Shown here: one piece after another, positions 1-11,600 of the stretch
How the letters are laid out: each line of letters starts with the position of its first letter
Position numbering within the stretch: position 1 is the first letter of the stretch
Source of the DNA: Cyclina sinensis
Taxonomy: Eukaryota > Mollusca > Bivalvia > Venerida > Veneridae
Direction: 5' to 3'
Length of the DNA: 64,000 bases
NCBI GenBank assembly: GCA_012932295.1
Contig: JAAONU010000019.1
Coordinates: 26,243,647 to 26,307,646 of the forward strand
Program-made: the position numbers and the translations under genes
The notes under the pieces: generated by a model
The model's database searches: none
Seen by the model: the letters and a program-made list of their open reading frames with translations, nothing else
Told to the model about the DNA's origin: nothing

Positions 1-399
1 AAGCATTTCTTTCATCCTGAAAGGGACAGAAGTGTAAAAAAAATTGGACTCTTCATATAAAAGGTTGATAGGACATAGAAGACTGAAAATTAAATGTAGA
101 AAAGAAAACAGTTAAGAAAAGTCTTAAACAAAGAAGTACAATCATGAACAATTTCAGAACCTGTTTTTGTTGATACACTGCCTTAGTTCTATATTTGTAA
201 ATTAGTGAGATGGTATCTTCTTTAAAATGATATTATGCTGTCTAAACAACTCCAGTAAATGAAGGTACTTAAAATAACTTGACTGAAACACTACTCATTT
301 TCTAGCACAATTATCAAAGAATTACATATATTCTTGACTTCATAAAAAACTTTGCTACTATCTTAACTTTTAGCTAACCTTGAGAATGAATTCACTTAC

Positions 400-591
400 A
401 CTTTTAGATGCACTTGAAGGAATTTGATTATTCTCTTCTATGGAGTCCAAGACATCTTTACTATGTATTTTATCTACAGCTCTCAGTAGCTGACACAAGG
501 CAGTTGAATATCCAACTCTTACAAATTTGCGGTCAGATGACAAACCCTTCACTAATCTACTTACAGTGTACTTCACATCATCACAGACACC
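400..591 (-). CDS. MYBBP1A: MYBBP1A-like coding exon 2
   Basis: 64 codons from GVCDDVKYTVSRLV to SASKS. The acceptor follows a T-run (ttttttag, just above 591) and the donor is gtaagt at 394-399. Phase 0 at both ends. The segment DRKFVRVGYSTALCQLL is the most recognisable family block. Confidence 0.72.
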
Positions 592-1981
592 CTAAAAAAA
601 GGTCAGAAAATGGGTTTGAATTAAAATATTCCAATGTACACAGATTTTAGATAGACTTGACATCTGTTACCACTGACAATCACCAGGACCAAAACACTGG
701 TAGAAATTCAAAATACTATTGATTTTTTAATACACAAGATATGTAAAGTGAGCCTGTAAATTTCTACCACCTGTTCAGTACATTAACTATCAGAAATCGC
801 ATAAATTTTAAGACTTCACAGAAAATGTTTCCATATTTTGAAAAATATATGGTCATTCTTTTGATCCTTGTACTTTGTATGAACTTTTATACAATAGCTG
901 TGAAATAATAATTGTCACTATAAAAATAGTAACAAGACATATGTTGCAACTGTCCTCCAATACTTTGGTCTTTTGAATGTTTATCCAAATATCAAAAAGA
1001 AAACATCAAAAATAGTAAAAAATCCACGTATATTAAACAGAGTAGAACAGAAACAACTATCATTAATCAGGTTAATTAATATTATGTCTAATTAGGTTAT
1101 GCGCTAGTAATTAGACGTGAATGATCCTACAACAATACTTCACACTTTCTGCCTATTGAATATTCAGGGCGACGAAATGACTTTTCATTTACTATATGTA
1201 ATCAATTGGATGAAATGGTTGGGTGACGAAACAACTATAAAGCTTGAAGAAATATGAAAATGAAAATTATACAGGCAAAAACTATCAAACCATTTCTGCC
1301 ACTGCAAATATAAAATTTTAGAAAAAAATCAACGTTTCAGAGACGCTCTAACATTCAGCACTGAAGTTCTGTCGATGTATATATCTTTACTACTGATCCT
1401 CTTGTGAGAATGATTTGCAGGTGCATATCAATGCAAAAAATCAAGGCATTTGCTAGTGAAGTACCCTTGCCGATAACGTTAGTTTCAGACAACTAATCAA
1501 GTACTAACCATGGATAACATTGCTTATCTAGCAAATGCTTCAGACACTTAATCCGTGTCACCAAAAGAGCTAGCACAACAGCAAGGCTGTTGGAATTGCC
1601 TTATCTATCCCGTGACCACTACACCGAAAAAATAACACAGAATTTATATATTTAGTTTCAAAAAAATATTTTGGCTGTCTGAAAACAGGATGCTTTGCCT
1701 ATAACATTTTTTAAAAGAACTGAATATCTTGAAAACTGAAAGTTTTTTCAGTAATATAAACATTGTCATAATGTACGAAAAGTTACGAGGACGGTTGCAA
1801 ATATCATTAGTTTTCGTGCCTTGTCATTCAATGACTGCCGATTCCTCAAATAACCAAGAAGCGTCCTTGTTGCTTTAATTCTTTCATTATCATTGCCCTC
1901 AGCCAAGATTTTGAATAAATCGAGAATGTTTTGACTAGGAAGCATTTTTAATGCATTTCCAAGTGTGTTTTCCATGTCCAT
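400..1981 (-). CDS. MYBBP1A: MYBBP1A/POL5-like nucleolar protein, 5' part (two coding exons)
   Basis: The family (Myb-binding protein 1A, yeast Pol5) consists of large nucleolar HEAT-like proteins acting in rRNA gene transcription and ribosome biogenesis. Two minus-strand exons are visible. Exon 1 (1787-1981) encodes the N-terminal pattern of the family: a helix with ILDLFKILAEG, then RIKATRTLLGYLRNRQS. Exon 2 (400-591) encodes VKYTVSRLVKGLSSDRKFVR followed by GYSTALCQLLRAV, which matches the mammalian segment with LKRLITGL and SLALAQLLQSF. I chose ATG at 1979-1981 (start MDMENTLG) because the frame further upstream has no ATG nearby. The exon 1 donor (gtaact, 1781-1786) and the exon 2 acceptor are both phase 0. 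Joining them leaves about 14 residues more than mammals have between the two blocks, so the donor may be misplaced or a small exon missed. The rest of the gene lies left of the window. Confidence 0.72.
592..1786 (-). other. MYBBP1A-like intron 1
   Basis: AT-rich intron between the two recognised exons. I see no further exon or defined repeat, although a short exon bridging the poorly matched junction could be hidden here. Positions 1-399 are the start of the next intron and also hold nothing I recognise. Confidence 0.55.
1787..1981 (-). CDS. MYBBP1A: MYBBP1A-like coding exon 1
   Basis: 65 codons starting MDMENTLG, with an amphipathic helical pattern (QNILDLFKIL, then RTLLGYLRNR). The donor is gtaact at 1781-1786; an alternative GT lies six bases upstream in the transcript. 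The start and the 3' end are both less certain than the central family-like block. Confidence 0.6.
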
Positions 1982-4900
1982 GTGTTTTACAGCTGTTTTG
2001 ATTTGGTAAGTACAATAATTTGATAAATTCCGTAAATGAACGGTACTGAAAACTTGCTCCCGGGTCAAACTTCACACAGAGTATTTTCCCTTAAGCTTTC
2101 AGTCACCACCTCTATCATAAACGTCTTTGAGTCTAAATGTGAGTAAAAGTTCGGTGTTTCGACTCTTTGTAAAAATGTTTATTTCCATCTTTTTTATTGT
2201 TTTCATATTAAGATTCATTTGATTATAAGATCGTACTAAGTGTTGATATAGAGTTTTCAAATATTCAAGACAATAAGTAATCCATTAAATTCCACTATAC
2301 TGGTATGTTACCAAGGCTGCTCATTTAGTATCCTTTCAATTTCTATGACTTGTTTGATTTTTTTTATCTTACCTGGTTAATAAAAATAAGTTTATGTCAA
2401 ACTGTAATAAAATGTATATGTTTCAGCATTTGATTTACCTCTATTTTACTCAGCTTAATATGGCCTAAATAACAGTTGACTGGTCACAAAAAACTCACCA
2501 TGCAATAAAACAGAAATGTTTAAAGTTAATTTGGCACATGCAAGCCATATTTTATGTATCATATGCTTTAAGTAAATGCTACTAAGTTAAAGTTTGTAGC
2601 ATGCAGGAAGACAAGACAAGTCATGTCTCTATGATTTTATTTTCGCCAAAATTTGAACAAAAAAAACCCCTTGAAATTTAGTCTCTAATACATGTTACAT
2701 ATAGTCAGGAAAACAAAGATGCAGCTGCTTCGCGGCCTTAACTTTGTTTTCCCGTTTAACAGAAAAATCAGCACTCACTGTCTTTCACTGACTCATTAGA
2801 ATCAATATCCACAGGTATGCTTTTTGAATGTATTTTTTTAAAAATGAATCTGGATTTTTGTGGGCGATGTATTTTAATGTTGGGGTGGAGGTACACTATT
2901 CTTCTAACTGCCATCCTGCTAAGTTACTGATTTCATTAAGAAAAAGTTGTCATGGGATGATCAGTATGTTCAGTAAATTCAACTAAAAACAGACTGTTTA
3001 AAGTTTGTATTTATTTCCTTTCAATCAATTAACCCCTACACACAATCGACATTTGATTATTATTGTTCACTTTCTGGAAAAGGAAAACTCAAGACAACAT
3101 ATACAAAATACAGAAACGTACCGTTCGAATTATTGTAAATATTTTCCCTGTCCTACCGATGAAAACTGATATAAGGATTTGAAATGGCTAAGCAACATTT
3201 AAAAAAAGTACGGTATTATCATACAAAACTTCTTGTTTACAAATCCGAAAATCAACTATGTCCACAGTGTCTCAGTAATCTGCCACAGTTCCGACAAAAT
3301 AAGATCAAACGGATGAGTAAATATAGAGCAAGTGGTGTTTCGAACATATTCGTCAATAATAACAGGACTGTTCTAAATATATATCAAGCAACTGCAAGAA
3401 AGTTACAATTAAGAAACATTGTAAACATTATGGTCATCATTAATAATAATATTATGTGGTCATTTGTTATCTTTCATTGCATTTTGCAAACAGAATGATA
3501 AACTATCTGGTCTATTTGACTGTCAAACTTGTTAAGTCACAAACTTGTCCTATAAATGTTGCTTCATATATTTCATTTGTCATTCACAAAATTTATCTTC
3601 ATGTTTAGATTTCATAACTACTTCATATATATCATTTTTTCTGTAGGTGGCAGCATTAAAAATATGATATTATGTTTACAATGTCTTTGTTTTTGTCATT
3701 AAGTGTAACTATCGTTAAGCGAAGGATTTATAATTGTTATTATCATTAATATCATTATCGTTATTATCATGCATTGAAAATATGATATTGCATTTACAAT
3801 GTCTTCGTATTTTTTATAAAGTGTAACCAAGAATTTATTATTATTATTATTATTGTTAATGTTGTTGTTGTTGTTGTTGTTGTCTTCATACATGAATAAA
3901 ATCTGCGGTAAACGTAGACCCGGAAATTTGAGGAGAAAATGTAAAAGTGATGTATATATTCTTTCAATATTCGTAATATTTTCAAAACTTTACAATAAAT
4001 GCACAAACTTTATTATGGCGTCGGTAGAAATTTTGACTTTCGTTTCCCTTTAGGAATATATTTATTTAAGCATAACCTTATTCACCTGAAATAAAAGAAA
4101 ACCGCAACGGAAGATGGCATAAAACTTTGTCTTGATATTTTGTTAGAATGAAAAATCCTGAAAACCTAAAACGTTTGTGGTTAACGTGTATGTAAGGTTG
4201 TATAAAAGAAATACTTACAGTCAAAAGACAAATATAGGTGACAAAAGAAAATAGCTGTTTTGTACTGCGAGCAAAAGCATGAAATTTTAAATTGTTTATA
4301 ACACAATTTCATTAGAATACAAATTTTCATTAGAATGGCGTTTCTTTTTTACGGTATTTTCTCCTCTTGCATATGAGTTCTCAGCGACAGCCTTTCATTT
4401 AACGTTCCAAGTGGATTGTAAAAAATTTGGCATTCATATGCCTAACCGCAGCTTAGAAGTCAAACATAACGAAAAAAAAGAAAAACTATAATTTTAGTTA
4501 AGTTTTAAACAGCATTCTTATTTTTAACAAATTCTATGTAAGCGCTAGAACGACGTAAGTTTCTTATTGTCTTTTAACTTATAAACGTCTTTGCTTAGTT
4601 TGAAATTGTAAGTATGTGAGCCGTATTTTCGTGTTTAGAACGAAAATAACTCTTAATGCTGAAACAGTAAGATATATTAAGAGAAATCAAACAACATAAC
4701 GATGATGAATATTTTGTTTCATAAAAGCGTCACCCGTCACGCGTGTGCCCATTCATACTTAGGTTAGGGCTTTGAAACAGTGAAAGGTGGTCAGTCGGTT
4801 ACTAATACATGGTTAAAAAAAATCACCGCGCGAGAACGATCTCTTTATTTTTTCACCAGCAAATTGCCGCATAACACCATGCGTCGTATGGGAAAATGCG

Positions 4901-5623
4901 ACCTTTACCGGAAAGTATAATGGAGACAAATAAGATTACTTTCAATTAATTCAGAGTAAAATTTTGCAGTCAATAGTTTTGTCAAAGACCTAACTACTGT
5001 GTATTTATTTGAGATCTTTATTTTCAACTGATTCATTTTTTTACAAGGAACGAATTCTATAACTGTGAGCTTTTAATTAAGTTCCATAAAGTTGAAAACA
5101 ACATTTTTCCTACCTATTTATGAATGGGAATATATTTCCAACTATAAGATAGCATTGGAAAGTGAAAGTAGAAAGTGGAAAACAAAACCAGAAAAAGCAG
5201 GTCTTCGTTACGTCTAGTGGTTGTTGGGTATGCGGCTATTTAAATTCTGTTGGCAGGGTCAAAGTATCAAAGTAACTAATAATCTTTTTGTATCAAAGTA
5301 ACTAATAACCTTCTTCCTTTGATCTTTATCTTATAAACTATCAGACAAGGATATGATTTAATTGAGTATCTCATCTCGTTTTCATTTTGCCAAAATAATT
5401 ATAACATTCAAACAATCGGGAAAAAAGCAAACCCATAACTGATCAAGTTTTTTCGACTGCAACAACCGGTTTCAATGATACGGACTTTATTGCACGCTGG
5501 AATGGTTCAAAGTTGTGATGGTTATGTAGCCGCTTGCTATCATCAATTTCCAGTTCAAATTCAAAAGCGTCAACGTGGCACGTTGTTTTCAGTTGTAAAC
5601 TGTTCTGGCCAAGTTAATAAAAC
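1982..5623. other. Intergenic region between divergent MYBBP1A-like and EIF4H genes
   Basis: Head-to-head spacer of about 3.6 kb. Open frames here (for example around 3184-3498) have no family resemblance and low-complexity composition. It contains a trinucleotide microsatellite near 3.84 kb, a small perfect hairpin near 2.71-2.75 kb and a slightly CpG-richer patch near 4.73-4.86 kb. The promoters of both genes should lie in it, but I could not place a start site. Confidence 0.5.
3836..3886. repeat. TTA/GTT trinucleotide microsatellite
   Basis: A run of TTA repeats passes directly into a run of GTT repeats. The poly-Leu and poly-Asn open frames over it on the two strands are artefacts of the repeat. 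Confidence 0.9.
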
Positions 5624-5673
5624 ATGGCCGAATACGAAGAACACGGTGGATATGGTGGTGGAAATTATGGCGG
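5624..5673 (+). CDS. EIF4H: EIF4H coding exon 1
   Basis: Encodes [16 protein letters not shown] plus two bases of a Gly codon. Donor gtatgc starts at 5674. Exon 2 supplies the third base and continues [10 protein letters not shown], preserving the Gly/Tyr theme. Confidence 0.88.
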
Positions 5674-8600
5674 GTATGCAAAATCAGAACGTTTTCCCGT
5701 TCTATTGATGTATTGCAAGTGAAAGACTGAACGTTGTTTTAGTTCATGTATATGTGCTTCTACTTTCGGTTCGCACAGTATCAGCTCAGCACACCATATT
5801 GTGTTTCAAAAATCACATGTTCTTTGGTGTTTTCAACCCATTTTTTCATCAAATGAAGTTTGTTTACTAATCTGACGGCCAATCTGTTTGATTGTGTTTA
5901 TATTTATATGATGATGACTGCACCATACGGTGGGTGGAAATAATTATGTTACCTGACTACCTGCTGATTAACTGAGTAACGTACTGTACTGAAAGGGAAA
6001 TGAATGTTAGAACACTTCATAACCCATTGTCAAATTTAATGTATTTCTAACTCTACTTTCAGAAATGATACAAAATTCTGTGAGGTTACATCTATTAACA
6101 GTAAAATAAAACTACTGAGTACATGTTGAAATGATTTTATTTCATATTATGTAGATTCACTTGAAACATAGTAGTTTTGGGTAAACGAACAAATCGGTAA
6201 CACGACAAATCTGTAACATGATTTTATATAGTAAAAAACGGAGAATAAGGTAACAATAGAAATATTGTTGGTAATTGTTTAGAGTTGAGATAGTGATATT
6301 GAAACCATATGTGTTGCGGTATATTGTAAAAGTTTTATATATTTTAACACATTGCCGTATTAGATTATAAACTGATTTAAATCAATGATCTAGCCATAAT
6401 CATTGAATACATACTACCTTCGACGTAGTTATTAGTAACTATAATTATAATATTATAGAATCAATTTTAATAATTTTAATAATGATAATTACATGACATA
6501 CACAAATTATATAAATTATAATTACCTAAGACAAACTAATAACTTCTTTAACATGTTGTGAACACCTTTCTATGACGAGCAGAGTACCCCGGCATGCCTT
6601 TTCACACCTACTTTATCACCTTTCTTGGTACATACAATATTTTTATTGTTACCGATTTCTCCCTTTTTTTACTATATAAAATCATGTTACCGATTTGTTG
6701 TGTTACCGATTTGTCGGTAAATCAGTTTTGAGTAATAAAGCTGCTGGTGATATCAAACTGCCCTGACCTTTTGACATGTAGCTATGAGAATCTTGTTCTT
6801 GAGTTCCCCATATTTTAGTCTGTTAAATTACTGTCTAAATCATGCGATTTTACCAGTCGGCAAAGGACTATAATATAATTTTTTAAATGGCATCTTTTTA
6901 TCACATCTTTCATTTCTAGCCTTAGTTTTTGAGTCATTATTGATGGTTCTAATTTTTGTTGTTGAATTTTTGTTATATAGAATAACCACAGAAAGAGAAT
7001 GTTTACTTGCCATTTTTTTTTTACTTCAAAAGACAATTCTATATATTAAGTCTACAAATTAGCAATAATAATAGACATGAAAAAATCATACTTTAAAAAG
7101 AAGTTATGCTGATACAAGAAGCTCATTTCAGTTAGCAAACAATTTTAAATAATGTTCAGTTGTTTTTACTGTTATGTTTCAGTATATAATCACAGTAACC
7201 TTTGATATACTGAACACTTTAGCATGCAATGAAGTCTTAAGATAGTAATTTTAACTTACTTAATTTAAGGCTCCCGATGTCCAAAAAAGTGGACAACTAA
7301 CAGTTTTTGCTGTTCAAATTTAATAGGTATTCGTTCATGGGAACATAAAACTCTTTACATTAAATATTAAGAGAAAAAGCTCAGGACCAAAGAACGCATT
7401 CATAGTACACTGTAGTTTTATAAAATAGCATTAAGACTGTACTTGAGGCTATTGGAGATAGTGCTAAATACAAGTTCAGCTCAGTATTTCATAAGATCAC
7501 ATTAAGTAAATTGAGATACAATACTTGAGAGAAAATTGATGGAATGCATCAAATATGTTCTACTAGAAACTAGATTTGAAGTCTGATAAAATCAAGGTAT
7601 TGTGACTTAGCCCATCAATATCACCCAACTGTGATGGGTATTCCTTTTCAGTTTTGGATGGGAGGGCTTTTGTCCATTTCCCATAGCAGTACATGTAGCT
7701 AACTGCAGTTTTAAAACATGTAAAATCATTTAACAACTATCAAAAGAAGGATACAGCTATATTGCAATGACATCACAGCAACATAACTGTTGTCATGATT
7801 TTAACATGAGAAAATTGTCAGTTAAACTTCAATACATCATCACATAGAAAAATGCATGAATGGTGACACACTGGATGTCATTCCTTTTGATTTTCAAGAT
7901 CTGCTAGTATGATTCTTGGGCATACATTTCAATTTTTCATTTTAACTTGACTTTAAAGACATCTTACAAAAATCGTACGTTTTATTCTTTCTTACCCTAT
8001 GTTTTCTTTATTGAACAAGTAAGTTGTTTATTTCTCTTAAAAAAACATCAACCTCAGCATTATTATTTACATGTACCGTATTTGCTGGATACACGAAATT
8101 AAAAATAAGATTTAGAACAATATGTATATTTAAATTCACAAGTATAACAAAACCTTAACCTTTGCAGTAGATATCGGCATTTTCATCGAACCAAAGATTT
8201 GGACATCGAGACACATTATTAATAGTGTTAACTTTATGCCTGCCATCTTAATGAGTATTCACGCACAGGGCTTTATCTCACAGCCTCTGTAAAAAAAATG
8301 TGAGAAACAGCATGTCTGTTTTTTTACAGGGATTAGAACTTAGATTCATGTATGGTAGATATCACTGTTTTATGCCCTTGGGGACCAGAAAATTACTTCG
8401 ATGCCTTGATAACTTTAAATGAAGTTTGATTCATAAGTGGCTTTTCCAAAGATTTTCTGTCAGATTTTATAAGGTCAAAAAGTAGGACTTAAGGAAAACT
8501 TCATGTAATACTGTTATACACATCCCCATAGAAAACATTGTAAACAGCTGCACAGCAATGCTGCATTGATTAGTTTGATTACACAAACAGACATGTATGT

Positions 8601-11600
8601 ATATTTCAGTAGTGGATATCGCGGTGATTATAATCGAGGGCGAGGTGGTTATGGTGGTCACAGAGGAGGAAGAGGTGGGGGTAGAAAACCCATGCCAACA
8701 GAACCCCCATACACAGTGTTTGTAGGCAATCTACCTAATGGTATTGTACAAGGAGACTTGGAGCTGATATTTAAAGATCAGAGAGTAAGTGTTTACTAAT
8801 TGCTGTAGAAGGAAAAGTTTTGAGATTAGGTATTAAATAGTACAGTGCTGATTTCAAGTCAGGTTCTGCCATGTTATGGATTTGAGTATTATTACGAGTA
8901 TATGAAACAACAGACTTTGTAGGATTTTTGTTCTATTCACCCAGAATAGAGTCTGATGACAACACATAAAGTAGTAATTGATTATTTCACGTCATATCTA
9001 GGAGTAGTTGCATGAGATGATAATAATGTTATTTATTTTTAGGTACGAAGTGTGAGATTAGTAAGGGATAAAGAAACCGATCATTTTAAAGGATTTGCAT
9101 ATGTAGAATTTGAAGATATTGATTCACTGAAAGAGGCATTAACATACGATGGAGCTGTGAGTACATTGTAGTAATTTGATGGCTATTTGTATAGCATTAT
9201 TGATAAGATTTAAAAAAAAATGAAATTCAGTTTAAGTCAAACTTGATAATGGTAATATTTCTTGTAGAAGCAGTGATTAGGAAAATCATGTGTGATGAGC
9301 AATTTGCCCATAGTTTTGAAAAAATGCCCATAGATTTTACTAACAACTAAATGAAGACTGACGACGAATTATAATCCGATTGTAAAAATTTGTTCAGCTT
9401 TTCTTGTGCAATACGGCACATTACAGGGTTATATTTAGACGTATTACCAGTATGTATGTTTGCCAACAGTAAAATCAATTTAGTTGTTACAGTAAATCAT
9501 GGTCGAAAAACATTTTGCTGAAAAAGCTTGCAAGTTTTAATATCGCTGCTACACTTTTCATTTCTGCCTTCTAGGAAAATACCAAGAACTTAAAAATTGC
9601 CCATCAAAATTGAAATACCCCATTAGATTTAAAACCAAGGGGCAATTTTCCCGTTGTCAAAACTTCTTTCAGTCACTGAAGAAGTCAAACTTATATGCCT
9701 GTATTTGTTTTCACTAAATACGGTGCTTCTAATAAGACAGGCCAATAAGTGGACAGTAAACTTAAGTAGTGACCCTCTCTTGTTCTAAATCTTAAACTTT
9801 GGTTCTTTGACATTGCTGAATTTTCACATGATTTTGGAAAATCAAGGTGGTCTTAATAGTGGGACTTTACTGAAATATAGAACTGCTGTAGATGTCATCT
9901 TTTTTACAGCTAGATGTACTGAGCAGTTTTTACTGTTAAATCGAGAGTTGTTCATTAAAAAATACACTTGACCTAAGAGGGACTGAATCTGATGTTAAAA
10001 TGCTTACATAACCATACTTCAGATGGAATGTGTTATGATTATGTACAGTATATTGCTTAATACGTTCTGAATAAATGCTTACTTCAGCTTTTTGAAGACA
10101 AAAACATCAGAGTGGACATTGCTGAGGGAAAACAGAATCGTCAGCAGGGTGGTAGAGGGGGAGGTCGAGGAAGAGGGGGATGGAACGATGACAGGGGAGG
10201 TAATTTTCAGTCACATTTTTTTTCCTTGAAATTTTGTTTTTTCTTATCTCACTTACCACTCTGACATCATTACCATTTCTCTGTGAATATTGCCAATACA
10301 GAAATGTAGGTTAACATATTTGAATAAGTATTGATCTGTACTACCAAATGAGAAACAAGATGTATCAAATTTTTGATATTTTCTTGAGCATTATTCACCA
10401 TAAGGTTACTTTCATGGAATTTGAGCAAGTTTGGAAGACTGGTTTACTTACCAGTTACCTTAGCTTAAAGTTTTTTCTGTGGTTTAAAGGCATAGAAAAT
10501 TGGAAAGTAATGTAACTTACACTGTTGTAAAGTCATGATTTAGCCTTGCAACTGACCTGACTTCCAGCACGAGACAGTTGCAGGATTTCTGCAGGAGATA
10601 TGGATGCTCACATAGCATAAAGGATAAAGATTTACAACAGTTTATGCTGAACATTTGCAGGTTTCCGTGGTGGAAGAGGCGGTCGAGGTAGAGGAGGTTT
10701 TGATGATTATCGTGGTGGTAGAGGCGGATACAATGACAGAGGACGTGGGGGATTTAACAATTATCAGGACAGATACGATGAGTTTGATAATTTTGGCGGG
10801 AGAGGTGGGGGTCGAGGGGGACGGGGTAGAGGCGGGTTTGATAGGTTTGAAAACAGAGACAGTGATATGGGAGGTAGACGGCGACAGAACAGCGGTGGTG
10901 CACCTCAGTTAGATTTAAGGGAACCTTCTCCTGGTTTGTGATTTATGTTTTTTTCATACTCAAATTTATACTCAGATTTATACTCAGATAATGATTAATG
11001 ATCAACTTTTGTTTTGAAAAGACAGTTTAAATTCTAGTTTCTTACTTCAGTTTAGATTCTGAACAACTAACACAGATTGTTGAGTATATTTATGGAGAAA
11101 TTACTGCTTTGTCCAAATTCCAAATTGACAAAGATCTTAGTATCAGTAGCAGGAATGTCTTAAATAGTACAGTCGACTCCACTTATAACGAACTCGGTTA
11201 TAACGAATTATCGGCTATAGCGAACTAATTCTGAAATCCCATGCCTATTCCTTCTTTATTTTATGTTAAATCACATCGCTTATTACGTACTCGCTTATAA
11301 CGAATTTTCGGCTATAGCGAACCATTTTTCAAGTCCCAAACGGAGAAAAACACGTTAATTTCCTCGGCTATAGCGAACCATTTTTTTCCAATCCCAAATG
11401 GAGAAACAAAAACGTAAATTTCCTAGGTTGAAACAAACTGTCATAATTGAAAATCGGGATGCGCTAAATTCATGATCAGTACATAAATACTGCTATCCGA
11501 TAATTATTTAATCGAGTGATTGCACAGGTAAGTTATGCCTTCAGGGAATAAAGATTTTGGTAAAATGTTCTCACAAACTACATGTATTGCAATAATTGCT

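Noticed and set aside
2708..2752. Perfect 11-bp stem hairpin (ggaaaacaaag / ctttgttttcc) with 23-base loop
   Set aside because: Isolated and short; could be chance in AT-rich DNA and no terminator or RNA gene context fits.
3184..3498. 104-codon open frame in the intergenic region
   Set aside because: No family resemblance, AT-driven composition, no splice or promoter context.
3699..4053. Poly-Asn/poly-Leu open frames on both strands
   Set aside because: Produced by the TTA/GTT microsatellite.
9290..9665. Weak inverted similarity around 'aatttgcccatagttttgaa' and 'caaggggcaattttcc' in EIF4H intron 3
   Set aside because: May be an old MITE, but the match is patchy and no target duplication could be identified.
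10655..10912. Open frame rich in Val/Glu overlapping EIF4H exon 5
   Set aside because: Out-of-frame reading of the RGG-coding repeats.
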